Assembly (NCBI GenBank): GCA_040877545.1
Contig: JBBDNN010000098.1
Location: 1-11,893 of the forward strand
DNA length: 11,893 nt
Reading direction: 5' to 3'
Origin: Gracilimonas sp040877545
GTDB taxonomy: Bacteria; Bacteroidota; Rhodothermia; Balneolales; Balneolaceae
In this document: positions 1 to 6,788 of the stretch, one piece after another
Numbering within the stretch: the first letter of the stretch is position 1
Layout of the letters: each line of letters opens with the position of its first letter
Translations under genes and position numbers: made by a program
The notes under the pieces: generated by a model
What the model was told of the DNA's origin: nothing
Databases searched by the model: none
What the model saw: the letters and a program-made list of their open reading frames with translations, nothing else

Positions 1-294
1 ATCTGAAATTTGGCGAACACCACGAACCAGGGTATTGGCTTTCATTTTCTGGGCATGATTTACCAACAAACCCGAAAATTGCGTTACTTCTACTTTCTGT
101 GCCCAGCTTTTATCTGCAATGCACTCGTTAATGAGGCTCACCCGCTCATCGCCTGAAAAAACCGTTTTCTTTTCATTATTAACGGCAACGGTAACAATTA
201 TGCGCTCGAATAAATTAGTGGCACGTTCTAATATATCAAGATGTCCATTGGTAGGAGGATCGAAAGAGCCGGGATATAATGCTATAGTTTTCAT
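1..294 (-). CDS. coaD: Phosphopantetheine adenylyltransferase, partial (C-terminus beyond window)
   Basis: Cytoplasmic enzyme that transfers AMP from ATP to 4'-phosphopantetheine, the penultimate step of coenzyme A synthesis. The first 98 codons are visible and the frame stays open to base 1, whereas the family is normally about 160 residues. The start is clear: residues 1-20 carry the nucleotidyltransferase signature YPGSFDPPTNGHLD, whose TNGH is the (T/H)xGH ATP-binding motif. The visible part ends at TLVRGVRQISD (about 88-98), the conserved RG(L/V)R substrate and ATP site. The ATG lies 17 bases after the rsmD stop on the same strand, with no terminator between, so the two are probably co-transcribed; rsmD-coaD adjacency is very common in bacteria. 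No strong Shine-Dalgarno is visible. Function is very secure; only the missing C-terminus is unknown. Confidence 0.96.
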   Translation of the reverse strand, partial: MKTIALYPGSFDPPTNGHLDILERATNLFERIIVTVAVNNEKKTVFSGDERVSLINECIADKSWAQKVEVTQFSGLLVNHAQKMKANTLVRGVRQISD

Positions 295-311
295 GAGCGT
301 GGTTTTTTGGG

Positions 312-860
312 TTAATCTACCGGATGCTTCTGAAATATACTAACCATTGTACGTCCATACGATTTTGAAAAGAAACAGTGGGGATGTTCTTTAAAACGAT
401 GCTTTTTATCGTGCTCAAAAATAAACCAGCCTTCTTCCGATAACCAGTTTTGTGTGAGAATGGCTTCAATTATCTCATTCACAAAAGCATACTCATAAGG
501 CGGATCACAAAAGATGAAGTGATGAGGTAAAGGCATGCCATTCATATATTGAAGAACATCGGTGGTTACCACTCTGATTTGATCCTCAACATCAAACTGT
601 TCCGCCGTTTTTTGGATATTCTTTGCATTTTTTGGATCAGATTCAACAGCGGTTACTTTTTTAGCACCACGCGAAATAGCTTCAAAACCCAGACTTCCTG
701 ATCCCGCAAAAAGGTCTAAAATCATAGCTCCATCCAGATAAACCCTTGCATCAATAATATTGAAAATACTTTCTTTGGTGCGGTCGGTAGTGGGACGCAC
801 TTCCAGCCCTTTGGGGATGTGAATTCGCCGGCCTTTTAATTTTCCTGTGATAATCCGCAT
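312..860 (-). CDS. rsmD: 16S rRNA (guanine(966)-N(2))-methyltransferase RsmD
   Basis: SAM-dependent methyltransferase that modifies G966 of 16S rRNA on the small ribosomal subunit. At 182 residues it has the full family length. Residues 21-35 carry the family signature VRPTTDRTKESIFNI. The SAM-binding motif I is DLFAGSGSLGFEAISRGA (49-66), with the acidic ribose-binding residue after the next strand (AVESD, 71-75). The catalytic N-methyltransferase motif DPPY is at 119-122. The start fits the usual N-terminus, MRIITGKLKGR. It lies between the DUF3822 gene (90-base gap) and coaD (17-base gap), all on the minus strand, which suggests one transcription unit. A short inverted repeat, ATTACA...TGTAAT, sits at 895-916 in the leader without a T-tract, so it is not an obvious terminator. 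Confidence 0.95.
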   Translation of the reverse strand: MRIITGKLKGRRIHIPKGLEVRPTTDRTKESIFNIIDARVYLDGAMILDLFAGSGSLGFEAISRGAKKVTAVESDPKNAKNIQKTAEQFDVEDQIRVVTTDVLQYMNGMPLPHHFIFCDPPYEYAFVNEIIEAILTQNWLSEEGWFIFEHDKKHRFKEHPHCFFSKSYGRTMVSIFQKHPVD

Positions 861-951
861 GAGAAAATTATAGATTCAAGAGTATAAATTTTGGATTACA
901 AGCTACTTAGTGTAATGGTATTCATAATCTTACAATTCAAAAAATACAAAT

Positions 952-1812
952 TTAGAAGTCGAGGCTAAGTAAAATGGCTGGAAAAGCGGCGGCCAAATCA
1001 AAACCATAGGTTTCTTCCTCTGCTTCCACACCTATATTTTGGAGAGTATTGAGGTTGATGATATCGGCAGAATCATCCCAAAAACCTTGCAGGGCCTGTT
1101 CTACTTCGTGGCATTGATGCCCAAAAAGATAAATAGTCTCGTGAATACCGCGCATCCAGCTCGAATGTGCAGCATGTTGCAGCCAGTGGTAAGGCAGGTC
1201 CTCGGGTTGGTCGAAGGAGAGATAAGTTGCCGCCCTGAATTTTCCCAGCAAAAAAGAAGTCACTGAAATTACGTTCTCATGGCATCCAATCATTAGAAAT
1301 GAGCCGCCCGGTTTGGCAAAACCCGACCATTTTTGGGCCATTTCAAAATCGCTGTTAAAATCGGTCGTGGCTACCTGAGTAGTGAGTTCATCAAATCCCT
1401 GCATGAGGTTTCGCCGCCGAACACATAAAAAGCGGTGTTCATTATTACTAAGGCTGTGCCAGGTAGGTTCAATAACTTTCCGGTCTATGCCTTTCATTAG
1501 AATAGCCAGGTGATCTTCACGTTCATCGGCATTATCATATACCACCCTTGGGAAAACAGTCCAGCACTCGTGGGATGGGTGAGTAAGAGCTCGCACCGAT
1601 TTTATATTATACTGGGTACGGAAACTTTCGAAAGTGGATAGGATGTGCGGGAAATGTACCTCATGCTGCCCGGTAATGGCATCAATTACATTGAAATTGA
1701 AATCAAAAGATCCAATCCGCAAAAGGTGTTTGTCGTGTTCAGGATCGTTGATCGAGTAGAACAGGCGATCTGAGAAAAAACAAACACCTAAATTTGCAGA
1801 GGGTTCATCCAT
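952..1812 (-). CDS. DUF3822-like protein, possible ASKHA/PilM-like fold
   Basis: A 286-residue cytoplasmic protein with no signal peptide or membrane segment. Length, N-terminus (LGVCFFSDRLFYSI, 8-21) and position beside rsmD and coaD match the DUF3822 family of Bacteroidota, whose function is unknown. Read as a fold, it resembles the actin-like PilM/GspL group: an N-terminal strand pair, a middle segment with HPSHECWTVFPR (78-89), a second-domain entry GGSFLMIGCHENVISVTSF (169-187), then ETIYLFGH (225-232) and a C-terminal AAAFPAILL helix (274-282). No classic phosphate-binding glycine loop is obvious, so nucleotide binding is doubtful. Its ATG overlaps the stop of the upstream GspG-like gene (TAATG), so the two are probably translationally coupled. 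Family assignment is fairly confident; the fold comparison is my inference. Confidence 0.72.
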   Translation of the reverse strand: MDEPSANLGVCFFSDRLFYSINDPEHDKHLLRIGSFDFNFNVIDAITGQHEVHFPHILSTFESFRTQYNIKSVRALTHPSHECWTVFPRVVYDNADEREDHLAILMKGIDRKVIEPTWHSLSNNEHRFLCVRRRNLMQGFDELTTQVATTDFNSDFEMAQKWSGFAKPGGSFLMIGCHENVISVTSFLLGKFRAATYLSFDQPEDLPYHWLQHAAHSSWMRGIHETIYLFGHQCHEVEQALQGFWDDSADIINLNTLQNIGVEAEEETYGFDLAAAFPAILLSLDF

Positions 1813-2285
1813 TAATTCCAGTTAGGAGCATTTCTCATCGTAGTACGTTCCAGGCTACCTACTGTATCATCAGTATCAGGATCTTCAAGTAGATAAATAT
1901 TGGGACGAAGAGTATCATTTAATGTGTACTCGAATTTGTTGTTTGGAGAACGCGGTGAAAAGATGAGTGAATCTGGTGTGTAATTTGCAAATGTCCTGCC
2001 AAATAATGTGTCACCTCTTGAAACCATCATAGAGTCGGTTTCAAGAAAATTCACCAAGCTGTCCAAACCGCCTTCGGTTGGAGGAAATTCATTATTACGG
2101 GTTTCGTATTGGATTAAAGCATCTTTTACATCCAGCATACGCTGACGAACCTTTTCAGTTAGTGCCCGCTCTTCTTCGACTACCTTATAAGGTGTTACCA
2201 AAGAATCATACAGCCAATAAGAGAGGCCAATAATTACAAGTCCAAGTACAATGGTTAAAATTTTGTTACGCTGTTCAATATTCAT
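1812..2285 (-). CDS. Single-pass membrane protein with GspG (type II secretion pseudopilin)-like C-terminal domain
   Basis: A 157-residue protein with a short charged N-terminus (MNIEQRNK), one membrane helix at about 9-27, a charged helix (34-62) and a soluble C-terminal domain presumably outside the inner membrane. The soluble part reads like the major pseudopilin GspG: a helix ending LIQYETRNNEFPPTEGGLDSLV (57-78, compare the family's Y..(D)NGRYPTTEQGLQALV pattern), then an acidic loop LLEDPDTDDTVGS (132-144) where GspG binds calcium, and the ending NWN, like the usual DITNW(N/D). No prepilin-peptidase site (GFTLxE type) is visible, so it is probably a fixed anchor rather than a pilin. An in-frame ATG at 2432 would add 49 residues, but that stretch lies in the divergent leader region and would place a second helix-like stretch before the anchor. 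Its stop overlaps the next start. GspG kinship is inferred by eye. Confidence 0.65.
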   Translation of the reverse strand: MNIEQRNKILTIVLGLVIIGLSYWLYDSLVTPYKVVEEERALTEKVRQRMLDVKDALIQYETRNNEFPPTEGGLDSLVNFLETDSMMVSRGDTLFGRTFANYTPDSLIFSPRSPNNKFEYTLNDTLRPNIYLLEDPDTDDTVGSLERTTMRNAPNWN

Positions 2286-2440
2286 GCGAAGGCTTTCAGT
2301 TAAAATGTTATTTTCGATCCCTAAAAAAATTTCAAAAAAGAAAATACATGCACACTCATAGATATGCAACTGTGGAAGGAGCTGAATAATGAAAATCCAT
2401 AATTCAGTTACAGCTTTTGATTTAAAAACCAAAAAATCAG

Positions 2441-2456
2441 GGAAGAAGGAAGGAAG
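2441..2456 (+). promoter_or_regulatory. Strong ribosome binding site before a TTG start
   Basis: The purine run GGAAGAAGGAAGGAAG stands directly before TTG at 2457. Its AGGA at 2447-2450 is six bases from the start codon. It supports the TTG rather than a later ATG, and is unusual here because most genes in the window have no clear Shine-Dalgarno. Confidence 0.7.
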
Positions 2457-3764
2457 TTGAACAGGAAAATTCTTCGATTAGCCATTCCCAATATAGTGAG
2501 TAATCTTTCTGTGCCTTTGCTTGGGGCAGTTGATACGGCTGTTGTTGGGCGGTTAGAACATGTTTATTTCCTGGGAGCCATAGCGGTTGGCAGTATTATT
2601 TTTGATTTTATTTTTTGGGGTTTCGGTTTTTTGAGAATGGGCACTACGGGGATGGTTGCTCAAGCCTATGGAGCAAAACAGGAACGAAGGACAAGAATTA
2701 TTTTAATGCGGGTATTAATTGTTGCGGGATTTAGCAGCATTCTTATCCTGTTGCTGCAATATCCCATTATAGAAACATCTCTGTACCTGATAAATGCTTC
2801 CCCCGAGGTTGAGGAATATACACGGCTGTATTATCACATTCGCATTTTTGCGGCACCTGCCACGCTGGCACTTTTTGGAATAAACGGCTGGTTTTTGGGA
2901 ATGCAAAACTCAACCTATCCTATGATAATTACCATTTTCCTGAATGTGGCAAATATCATATTGAACCTGATTTTTGTTTTTAAATTTAATATGACTGTAG
3001 ATGGCGTGGCAACCGGAAGTTTAGTGGCAAGTTTCCTGGGGCTGGCCCTTGCTCTTTTCCTGTATAAGAAAAAATATGGCGGGGTGAAATTGAACATCAG
3101 CCTTAAAGAACTTATTGAACCGAAAGAATTAAGACAATTTTTTACCGTTAACAGAGACATTGTAATTCGTACGCTGTGTCTGATATTTTCCTATGCATTT
3201 TTTACTGCAAAGTCGGCAGAGATGGGAGATGTTATACTTGCCGCAAATACTATTTTACTGCAAATGTGGTATATAAGTTCGTATGGTACCGATGGTTTTG
3301 CTTTCGCAGCGGAGAGCCTGGTAGGTCGTTTCAAAGGTGCCGGAGACTTGATAAAACTGAAACAGGCCGTGAAGGCTAATATGTTATGGGGAATAGGGTT
3401 GGGTTTATTGGGAACTACAGTTTACGCACTTTTTGATACAGAGATAATAGCTCTGTTCACCAACAAAGAGCAAGTAATTTCGGTTGCAGCAACCGTGGTT
3501 ATATGGTTGATAGTGGCTCCTATTGTAAACAGTGTATGTTTTATTTGGGATGGTGTGTACATTGGTGCTACAGCTACTGCCGCTATGAGAAACTCAATGT
3601 TATTAGCTACCGCTTTATTTTTTGTACCTGTTTATTATATAAGTGAGCCATTTGTAGGCATTCACGCGCTATGGATGGCGATGACAGCATTTATGGTAAT
3701 TCGAGGAGTGGCCCTCACTTTATACGCCCCCTCGCAGATTTTTAGCACTTTTCCGGGAAAATAA
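2457..3764 (+). CDS. MATE family efflux transporter, DinF type
   Basis: A 435-residue integral inner-membrane protein with about 12 hydrophobic segments, the family's typical size. MATE transporters export cationic drugs, metabolites or toxic by-products in exchange for protons or sodium. The N-terminus (LAIPNIVSNLSVPLLGAVDTAVVGRL, 8-33) is that of the DinF branch, with the conserved first-helix aspartate at D26 (DTAVVG). LRMGTTGMVAQAYGAK, at about 59-74, is the second conserved MATE segment. The start is TTG, supported by the purine-rich ribosome site just before it; the first internal ATG would delete the first helices. The gene is divergent from the GspG-like gene and followed after 19 bases by the SixA-type gene, probably in one operon. 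The substrate cannot be told from sequence. Confidence 0.92.
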   Translation: MNRKILRLAIPNIVSNLSVPLLGAVDTAVVGRLEHVYFLGAIAVGSIIFDFIFWGFGFLRMGTTGMVAQAYGAKQERRTRIILMRVLIVAGFSSILILLLQYPIIETSLYLINASPEVEEYTRLYYHIRIFAAPATLALFGINGWFLGMQNSTYPMIITIFLNVANIILNLIFVFKFNMTVDGVATGSLVASFLGLALALFLYKKKYGGVKLNISLKELIEPKELRQFFTVNRDIVIRTLCLIFSYAFFTAKSAEMGDVILAANTILLQMWYISSYGTDGFAFAAESLVGRFKGAGDLIKLKQAVKANMLWGIGLGLLGTTVYALFDTEIIALFTNKEQVISVAATVVIWLIVAPIVNSVCFIWDGVYIGATATAAMRNSMLLATALFFVPVYYISEPFVGIHALWMAMTAFMVIRGVALTLYAPSQIFSTFPGK

Positions 3765-3783
3765 ATTATTCACAATACAAACT

Positions 3784-4290
3784 ATGAAGCAGATAATATT
3801 AATGCGCCACTCAAAATCCGGATGGGATAATTCTTCCTTGCAAGATTTCGACCGGCCACTTTCTGATCAGGGTATTAGAGATGCTTATGCTATGGGTAAA
3901 TTTTTCCATAAAAGTGGGAATATGCCGGGATTGCTTATTTCATCACCAGCCGAAAGAGCACGCCAAACCTGTAATTTGTTTGCCGAAGGCGCTTTATTGG
4001 ATGAGAATATTGTTTCCTGGAACCGGAGCTTTTACTACGGTTCGGAAATGCATTATTTAGAAGCTATTAACAACGCACCTGATGAGCATGAACTAATTAT
4101 GCTCATTGGCCATAATCCGTTGCTGGAAAAAACCGCAGGAATACTAGCCGGAGTAAATAATAAGCTTGCTGTTAAAATGTCAACTACAGCACTGGTAACC
4201 CTGGAGAGTTTTGCTGAAACCTGGAAAACCATTCACCCCGGAACGTGCCAGATTACCGGAATGGTAACACCTGAATTATTGAATTTTTAA
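3784..4290 (+). CDS. SixA-type histidine phosphatase
   Basis: A 168-residue cytoplasmic protein of the histidine phosphatase superfamily, small branch like E. coli SixA, which removes phosphate from phosphohistidine on phosphotransfer proteins. The nucleophile motif is RHSKSGWD (R8-H9, the RHG variant usual for SixA-like proteins). The phosphate-pocket arginine lies in SSPAERARQT (53-62), and the second catalytic histidine is H110 in GHNP (109-112). The DFDRPLSDQG segment (21-30) is the usual family N-terminal turn. The start is the ATG immediately before the first strand (MKQIILMRH). It follows the MATE gene by 19 bases without a terminator. The substrate is unknown; Bacteroidota copies are usually annotated only as histidine phosphatase. 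Confidence 0.9.
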   Translation: MKQIILMRHSKSGWDNSSLQDFDRPLSDQGIRDAYAMGKFFHKSGNMPGLLISSPAERARQTCNLFAEGALLDENIVSWNRSFYYGSEMHYLEAINNAPDEHELIMLIGHNPLLEKTAGILAGVNNKLAVKMSTTALVTLESFAETWKTIHPGTCQITGMVTPELLNF

Positions 4291-4436
4291 GAGTGGGTTT
4301 AATGCGAAAAAGGGATTATGAATTAATTCAGTGTCCACTATTAGCAGAATATATTTCCAAAGAGAAGTCAATAAATTTTATAGCGAATTGTTATATTGGC
4401 ACAGCAAATAAATTGAACTCACACATACAATAGCAG

Positions 4437-4787
4437 ATGCAATACCAGAATAACTTTTTTTATCTCTGCAAAACCCCTTTAAGTGCCGAAGGCCCAGAGC
4501 ACGTAGAAATTATCACCCGCGGCGAAGGAAGCGAAGATTTTCCCAGAGTTTTTAAAGAATTTGAAGAGCTGCGATCCCACGCTTTTAATGAGGATAATAT
4601 CTACAGCGTAGTGCGTGCTGATGATATTTACGACCTAATCAGGACAAATACAGAGAAAGATGCAAAAGAAGAAGCGTATGAAAAAGCACAATCCGAGATC
4701 ATCACCAATCTACAGCACCGGGTAATGCAGGGAAAAGATTCCAACGCCAAAGCTATCCTGAAAGAAGTGTATGATATAGAAGATTAA
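4437..4787 (+). CDS. Hypothetical acidic 116-residue protein
   Basis: I do not recognise this family. It is soluble, with no signal peptide or membrane helix, and clearly acidic. The first half (about 5-60) looks like mixed strand and helix, with FFYLCKTP near the start and VEIITRGEGSEDFPRVFKEF in the middle. The second half (about 63-116) is predicted mostly helical and charged (AKEEAYEKAQSEIITNLQHR), ending in EVYDIED. One cysteine is present (C11). It starts 146 bases after the SixA-type gene and ends 24 bases before a strong intrinsic terminator, which argues that it is a real, expressed gene. Codon use and amino-acid make-up match the neighbours. It may be a lineage-restricted protein; I assign no function. 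Confidence 0.7.
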   Translation: MQYQNNFFYLCKTPLSAEGPEHVEIITRGEGSEDFPRVFKEFEELRSHAFNEDNIYSVVRADDIYDLIRTNTEKDAKEEAYEKAQSEIITNLQHRVMQGKDSNAKAILKEVYDIED

Positions 4788-4811
4788 GTTCCTGATTTTT
4801 TAATAGAAATT

Positions 4812-4848
4812 AAGCTCGCTTTCTTTTGAAGGCGGGCTTTTTTTATTT
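4812..4848 (+). terminator. Rho-independent terminator
   Basis: A 12-base-pair stem (4812-4823 with 4828-4839, three G-T pairs, loop TTTT) is followed by a run of seven T from 4838 and then ATTT. It closes the unit that ends with the 116-residue gene and separates it from dps. Confidence 0.9.
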
Positions 4849-4946
4849 CTGAGAGTAAAGCTGCAAATCAAGGACAGGATAGAACTGCGGGATTATAAAA
4901 CTCTAAAAAAAGGAACCAATTGCATCCATAATTGTTGTAATAACTG

Positions 4947-4964
4947 AAATAATCAAAATTATTT
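4947..4964. promoter_or_regulatory. Inverted repeat upstream of dps, candidate operator
   Basis: AAATAAT and ATTATTT are perfect reverse complements separated by CAAA. The repeat lies 40 bases before the preferred dps start (5004). Placement and AT-rich symmetry would suit a metal or peroxide regulator site, but it does not match a Fur or PerR consensus exactly, and AT-rich repeats of this size occur by chance. Confidence 0.3.
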
Positions 4965-4991
4965 GAGCTTATGAAGAATGCAGTATTAAAT

Positions 4992-4995
4992 GGAG
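4992..4995 (+). promoter_or_regulatory. Ribosome binding site deciding the dps start
   Basis: GGAG lies eight bases before the ATG at 5004, ideal spacing. The upstream in-frame ATG at 4971 has only GAG three bases away, which is too close. This favours 5004. Confidence 0.6.
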
Positions 4996-5003
4996 TATCA
5001 ACA

Positions 5004-5474
5004 ATGGAAGTAAATATTGGTATTTCTGAGGAACATCGGGAGAAAATAGCAGAAGGTCTGTCAAAGGTTTTAGCGGATTCATACCTGTTATACCTGAAAA
5101 CTCACAATTATCACTGGAATGTAACCGGAGAATTATTTCACCAATTGCACGAACAGTTCGAAGAGCAATATACCGAATTGGCCGAAGCTGTTGATGTAAT
5201 AGCTGAGCGTATAAGAGCTATTGGATTTCGTGCACCTGGAACATTCCGGGAGTTTATTGAGATAACATCCATAGAAGAAGACACCGACCATCCAAAGGCC
5301 AAAGAAATGATAAAACGGCTTGCACAAAGCAATGAGCAGGTAATTAGAACTGCAAGAGAAGTTTTAAAATCAGCCAATGCTGCCGAAGACGAAGCAACAT
5401 TGGATTTATTAACTGAGCGGCTAACCATCCATTCTAAAACAGCATGGATGTTGCGAAGCCATCTTGAAGAGTAA
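5004..5474 (+). CDS. dps: Dps family DNA-binding ferritin-like protein
   Basis: Forms a hollow dodecamer that oxidises Fe(II) with hydrogen peroxide and stores the iron, protecting DNA during stress. From 5004 it is 156 residues, the usual Dps length, and begins MEVNIGISEEHR, as many family members do; an in-frame ATG at 4971 would add 11 residues with a poor ribosome site. Counting from 4971, the inter-subunit ferroxidase ligands are H48 (YHWN), H60 and E64 (HEQFEEQ), D75 and E79 (AVDVIAERIRAIG), all present; E64 stands where many members have Asp. The signature KTHNYHWNVTG is at 43-53. There is no lysine-rich N-terminal tail, so DNA binding may be weak. The next gene, csbD, follows after 38 bases without a terminator, indicating a stress bicistron. 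Confidence 0.95.
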   Translation: MEVNIGISEEHREKIAEGLSKVLADSYLLYLKTHNYHWNVTGELFHQLHEQFEEQYTELAEAVDVIAERIRAIGFRAPGTFREFIEITSIEEDTDHPKAKEMIKRLAQSNEQVIRTAREVLKSANAAEDEATLDLLTERLTIHSKTAWMLRSHLEE

Positions 5475-5475
5475 C

Positions 5476-5490
5476 ATCAAAACCAATAAT
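5476..5490 (+). repeat. 15-base direct repeat, copy 1 (csbD leader)
   Basis: ATCAAAACCAATAAT occurs here in the dps-csbD gap and again, identically, at 5708-5722 just after csbD. Both copies are followed at similar distance by GAGAG, AAA and an ATG, so the similarity reaches beyond the exact 15 bases. Confidence 0.75.
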
Positions 5491-5512
5491 TCTAAAGAAA
5501 GAGAGAGAAAAA

Positions 5513-5698
5513 ATGGAAGATTTACAAGTAAAAGGTAACTGGAACGAAGTAAAAGGCAAGCTGAAGCAAAAGTATTCTGAACTCAGCGACGATGACCTTA
5601 AATATGCTGAAGGTAAAGAAGAGGAAATGCTTGGAAGGCTGCAACAAAAACTTGGGAAAAGTAAAGATGAAATAAGGAAAGAGATAAACGAGCTTTAA
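5513..5698 (+). CDS. CsbD family stress protein
   Basis: A 61-residue, highly charged, helical soluble protein. The N-terminus LQVKGNWNEVKGKLKQKYSEL (4-24) is the hallmark of the CsbD family (G-x-W-x(2)-x-K-G-x(2)-K), and DDDLKYAEGKEEEMLGRLQ (26-44) is its second half. Family members are induced by general stress (sigma-B dependent in Bacillus subtilis, YjbJ in E. coli), but their biochemical role is unknown. The gene follows dps by 38 bases with a GAGAGAG ribosome site before ATG, and is closed by the terminator at 5734-5763. Pairing with Dps supports a stress role. It is complete and of ordinary size. Confidence 0.92.
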   Translation: MEDLQVKGNWNEVKGKLKQKYSELSDDDLKYAEGKEEEMLGRLQQKLGKSKDEIRKEINEL

Positions 5699-5707
5699 AA
5701 GCCACGA

Positions 5708-5722
5708 ATCAAAACCAATAAT
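5708..5722 (+). repeat. 15-base direct repeat, copy 2 (after csbD)
   Basis: Exact second copy of ATCAAAACCAATAAT, 232 bases after the first. The bases that follow (GATAGAGAGGAAAGATG) resemble the csbD ribosome site and start, as if a piece of the csbD leader had been duplicated and then turned into the terminator region. Confidence 0.75.
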
Positions 5723-5733
5723 AAATGATAGAG

Positions 5734-5763
5734 AGGAAAGATGATAAGTCTTTCCTTTTTTTT
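5734..5763 (+). terminator. Rho-independent terminator after csbD
   Basis: AGGAAAGA (5734-5741) pairs perfectly with TCTTTCCT (5749-5756) across a seven-base loop, followed by an unbroken T run to 5763. It ends the dps-csbD unit and isolates it from mscS. Confidence 0.88.
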
Positions 5764-5831
5764 GTTCTTTAATAAAGACAACTTATGAGCTTCAAAAACC
5801 GATTTCTTTATCAACATTAAAAACCACTCTA

Positions 5832-6659
5832 ATGGAATATTTTAACAGCCTGGGTTCAGAGGAACTATTGGCTCTTGCTTACATCTACGGCCTTAAAGTA
5901 CTCGGGGCTATTGTTACACTTATTGTCGGTTTGTGGATAGTAAAATATGTAACAAGAGGCGTCGGGAATGTGCTTTATAAAAGCAAGGTGGATGAGGCCC
6001 TGGTTAATTTCTTAAAAAGCCTGACTTCGATTCTGCTAAAAGTTATGGTTTACATTACAGCCTTTAGCATGCTGGGTATTGAAATGACCTCATTCATTGC
6101 CATTTTAGGTGCAGCCGGTTTAGCCATTGGTTTGGCTTTACAAGGCAGCTTAGCTAATTTTGCCGGTGGGGTGCTTATCTTATTCTTTAAGCCATTCAGG
6201 GTCGGGGAGTTTATTGAAGGCCAAAGCAAAAGCGGAACAGTTGAACGTATCGATATATTACATACGGTGCTTAAAACTCCCGATAATCAAACAGTTATTA
6301 TTCCAAATGGGCAGCTTGCAAATTCTCCCATTACCAACTATTCTGAGAAGCCTACCAGACGTGCTAAATTTAATGTAGGAATTAGCTATGACTCAGATAT
6401 TAAAAAAGCCCGGGAAGTCATTCTTCGCGTTATAAATTCTGATGAACGCACTCTTGAGTTGCCGGAGCCAATCGTTGTACTTAACGAATTGGCTGATAGC
6501 TCCCTAAACATTTCTGCAATGGCCTGGACTAAAACGGAAGATTATTGGGGTTTCTTTTGGGATAATCTGGAAAAAGTAAAAGAAGGGCTGGATAAAGAAG
6601 GAATCGTAATTCCTTTTCCTCAAAGAGATGTCTATGTGCATCAGGATAAGCAGGAATAA
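5832..6659 (+). CDS. Small-conductance mechanosensitive channel, MscS family
   Basis: A 275-residue inner-membrane channel that opens under membrane tension to release solutes during osmotic downshock. It has the minimal MscS plan (E. coli MscS has 286 residues): TM1 about 17-39, TM2 about 58-80, and the glycine/alanine-rich pore helix TM3 about 86-118 (ILGAAGLAIGLALQGSLANF, 91-110). The MscS beta domain follows, with the hallmark KPFRVGEFIE (120-129) and IIPNGQLANSPITNYS (156-171). The C-terminal alpha/beta domain ends near IPFPQRDVY (260-268). The start at 5832 has an A-rich leader with no clear ribosome site. It lies 68 bases after the csbD terminator and so probably has its own promoter; no terminator separates it clearly from the DUF349 gene 129 bases on. 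Confidence 0.95.
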   Translation: MEYFNSLGSEELLALAYIYGLKVLGAIVTLIVGLWIVKYVTRGVGNVLYKSKVDEALVNFLKSLTSILLKVMVYITAFSMLGIEMTSFIAILGAAGLAIGLALQGSLANFAGGVLILFFKPFRVGEFIEGQSKSGTVERIDILHTVLKTPDNQTVIIPNGQLANSPITNYSEKPTRRAKFNVGISYDSDIKKAREVILRVINSDERTLELPEPIVVLNELADSSLNISAMAWTKTEDYWGFFWDNLEKVKEGLDKEGIVIPFPQRDVYVHQDKQE

Positions 6660-6788
6660 AAATGATTTTATAGACTGGTTTACTCCGGTGATAGTTTATG
6701 TTTATTTTCTTTTAAGCAAAATTGCCAAAGATTGGGGAGATATATTATCTTAACCTTTCTAATAAAGAAGGCATGAGCCGTAAATTAA

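Noticed and set aside
861..951. TATAAT-like hexamer at 867-872 (minus strand) as an rsmD promoter.
   Set aside because: It is only about 6 bases from the rsmD start and no matching -35 element is seen at 16-18 bases.
2286..2432. An upstream in-frame ATG that would lengthen the GspG-like protein by 49 residues.
   Set aside because: The extra stretch lies in the divergent leader region only 24 bases from the MATE start, has little coding character and would put a second hydrophobic stretch before the natural short N-terminus MNIEQRNK.
4319..4330. Palindrome TGAATTAATTCA after the SixA-type gene.
   Set aside because: A lone 12-base AT-rich palindrome with no promoter or T-run around it; it could be chance in AT-rich DNA.
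5741..5773. Ten-codon frame (MISLSFFFVL) after the second 15-base repeat.
   Set aside because: It coincides with the terminator stem and T-run, so the Phe codons come from the T-tract.
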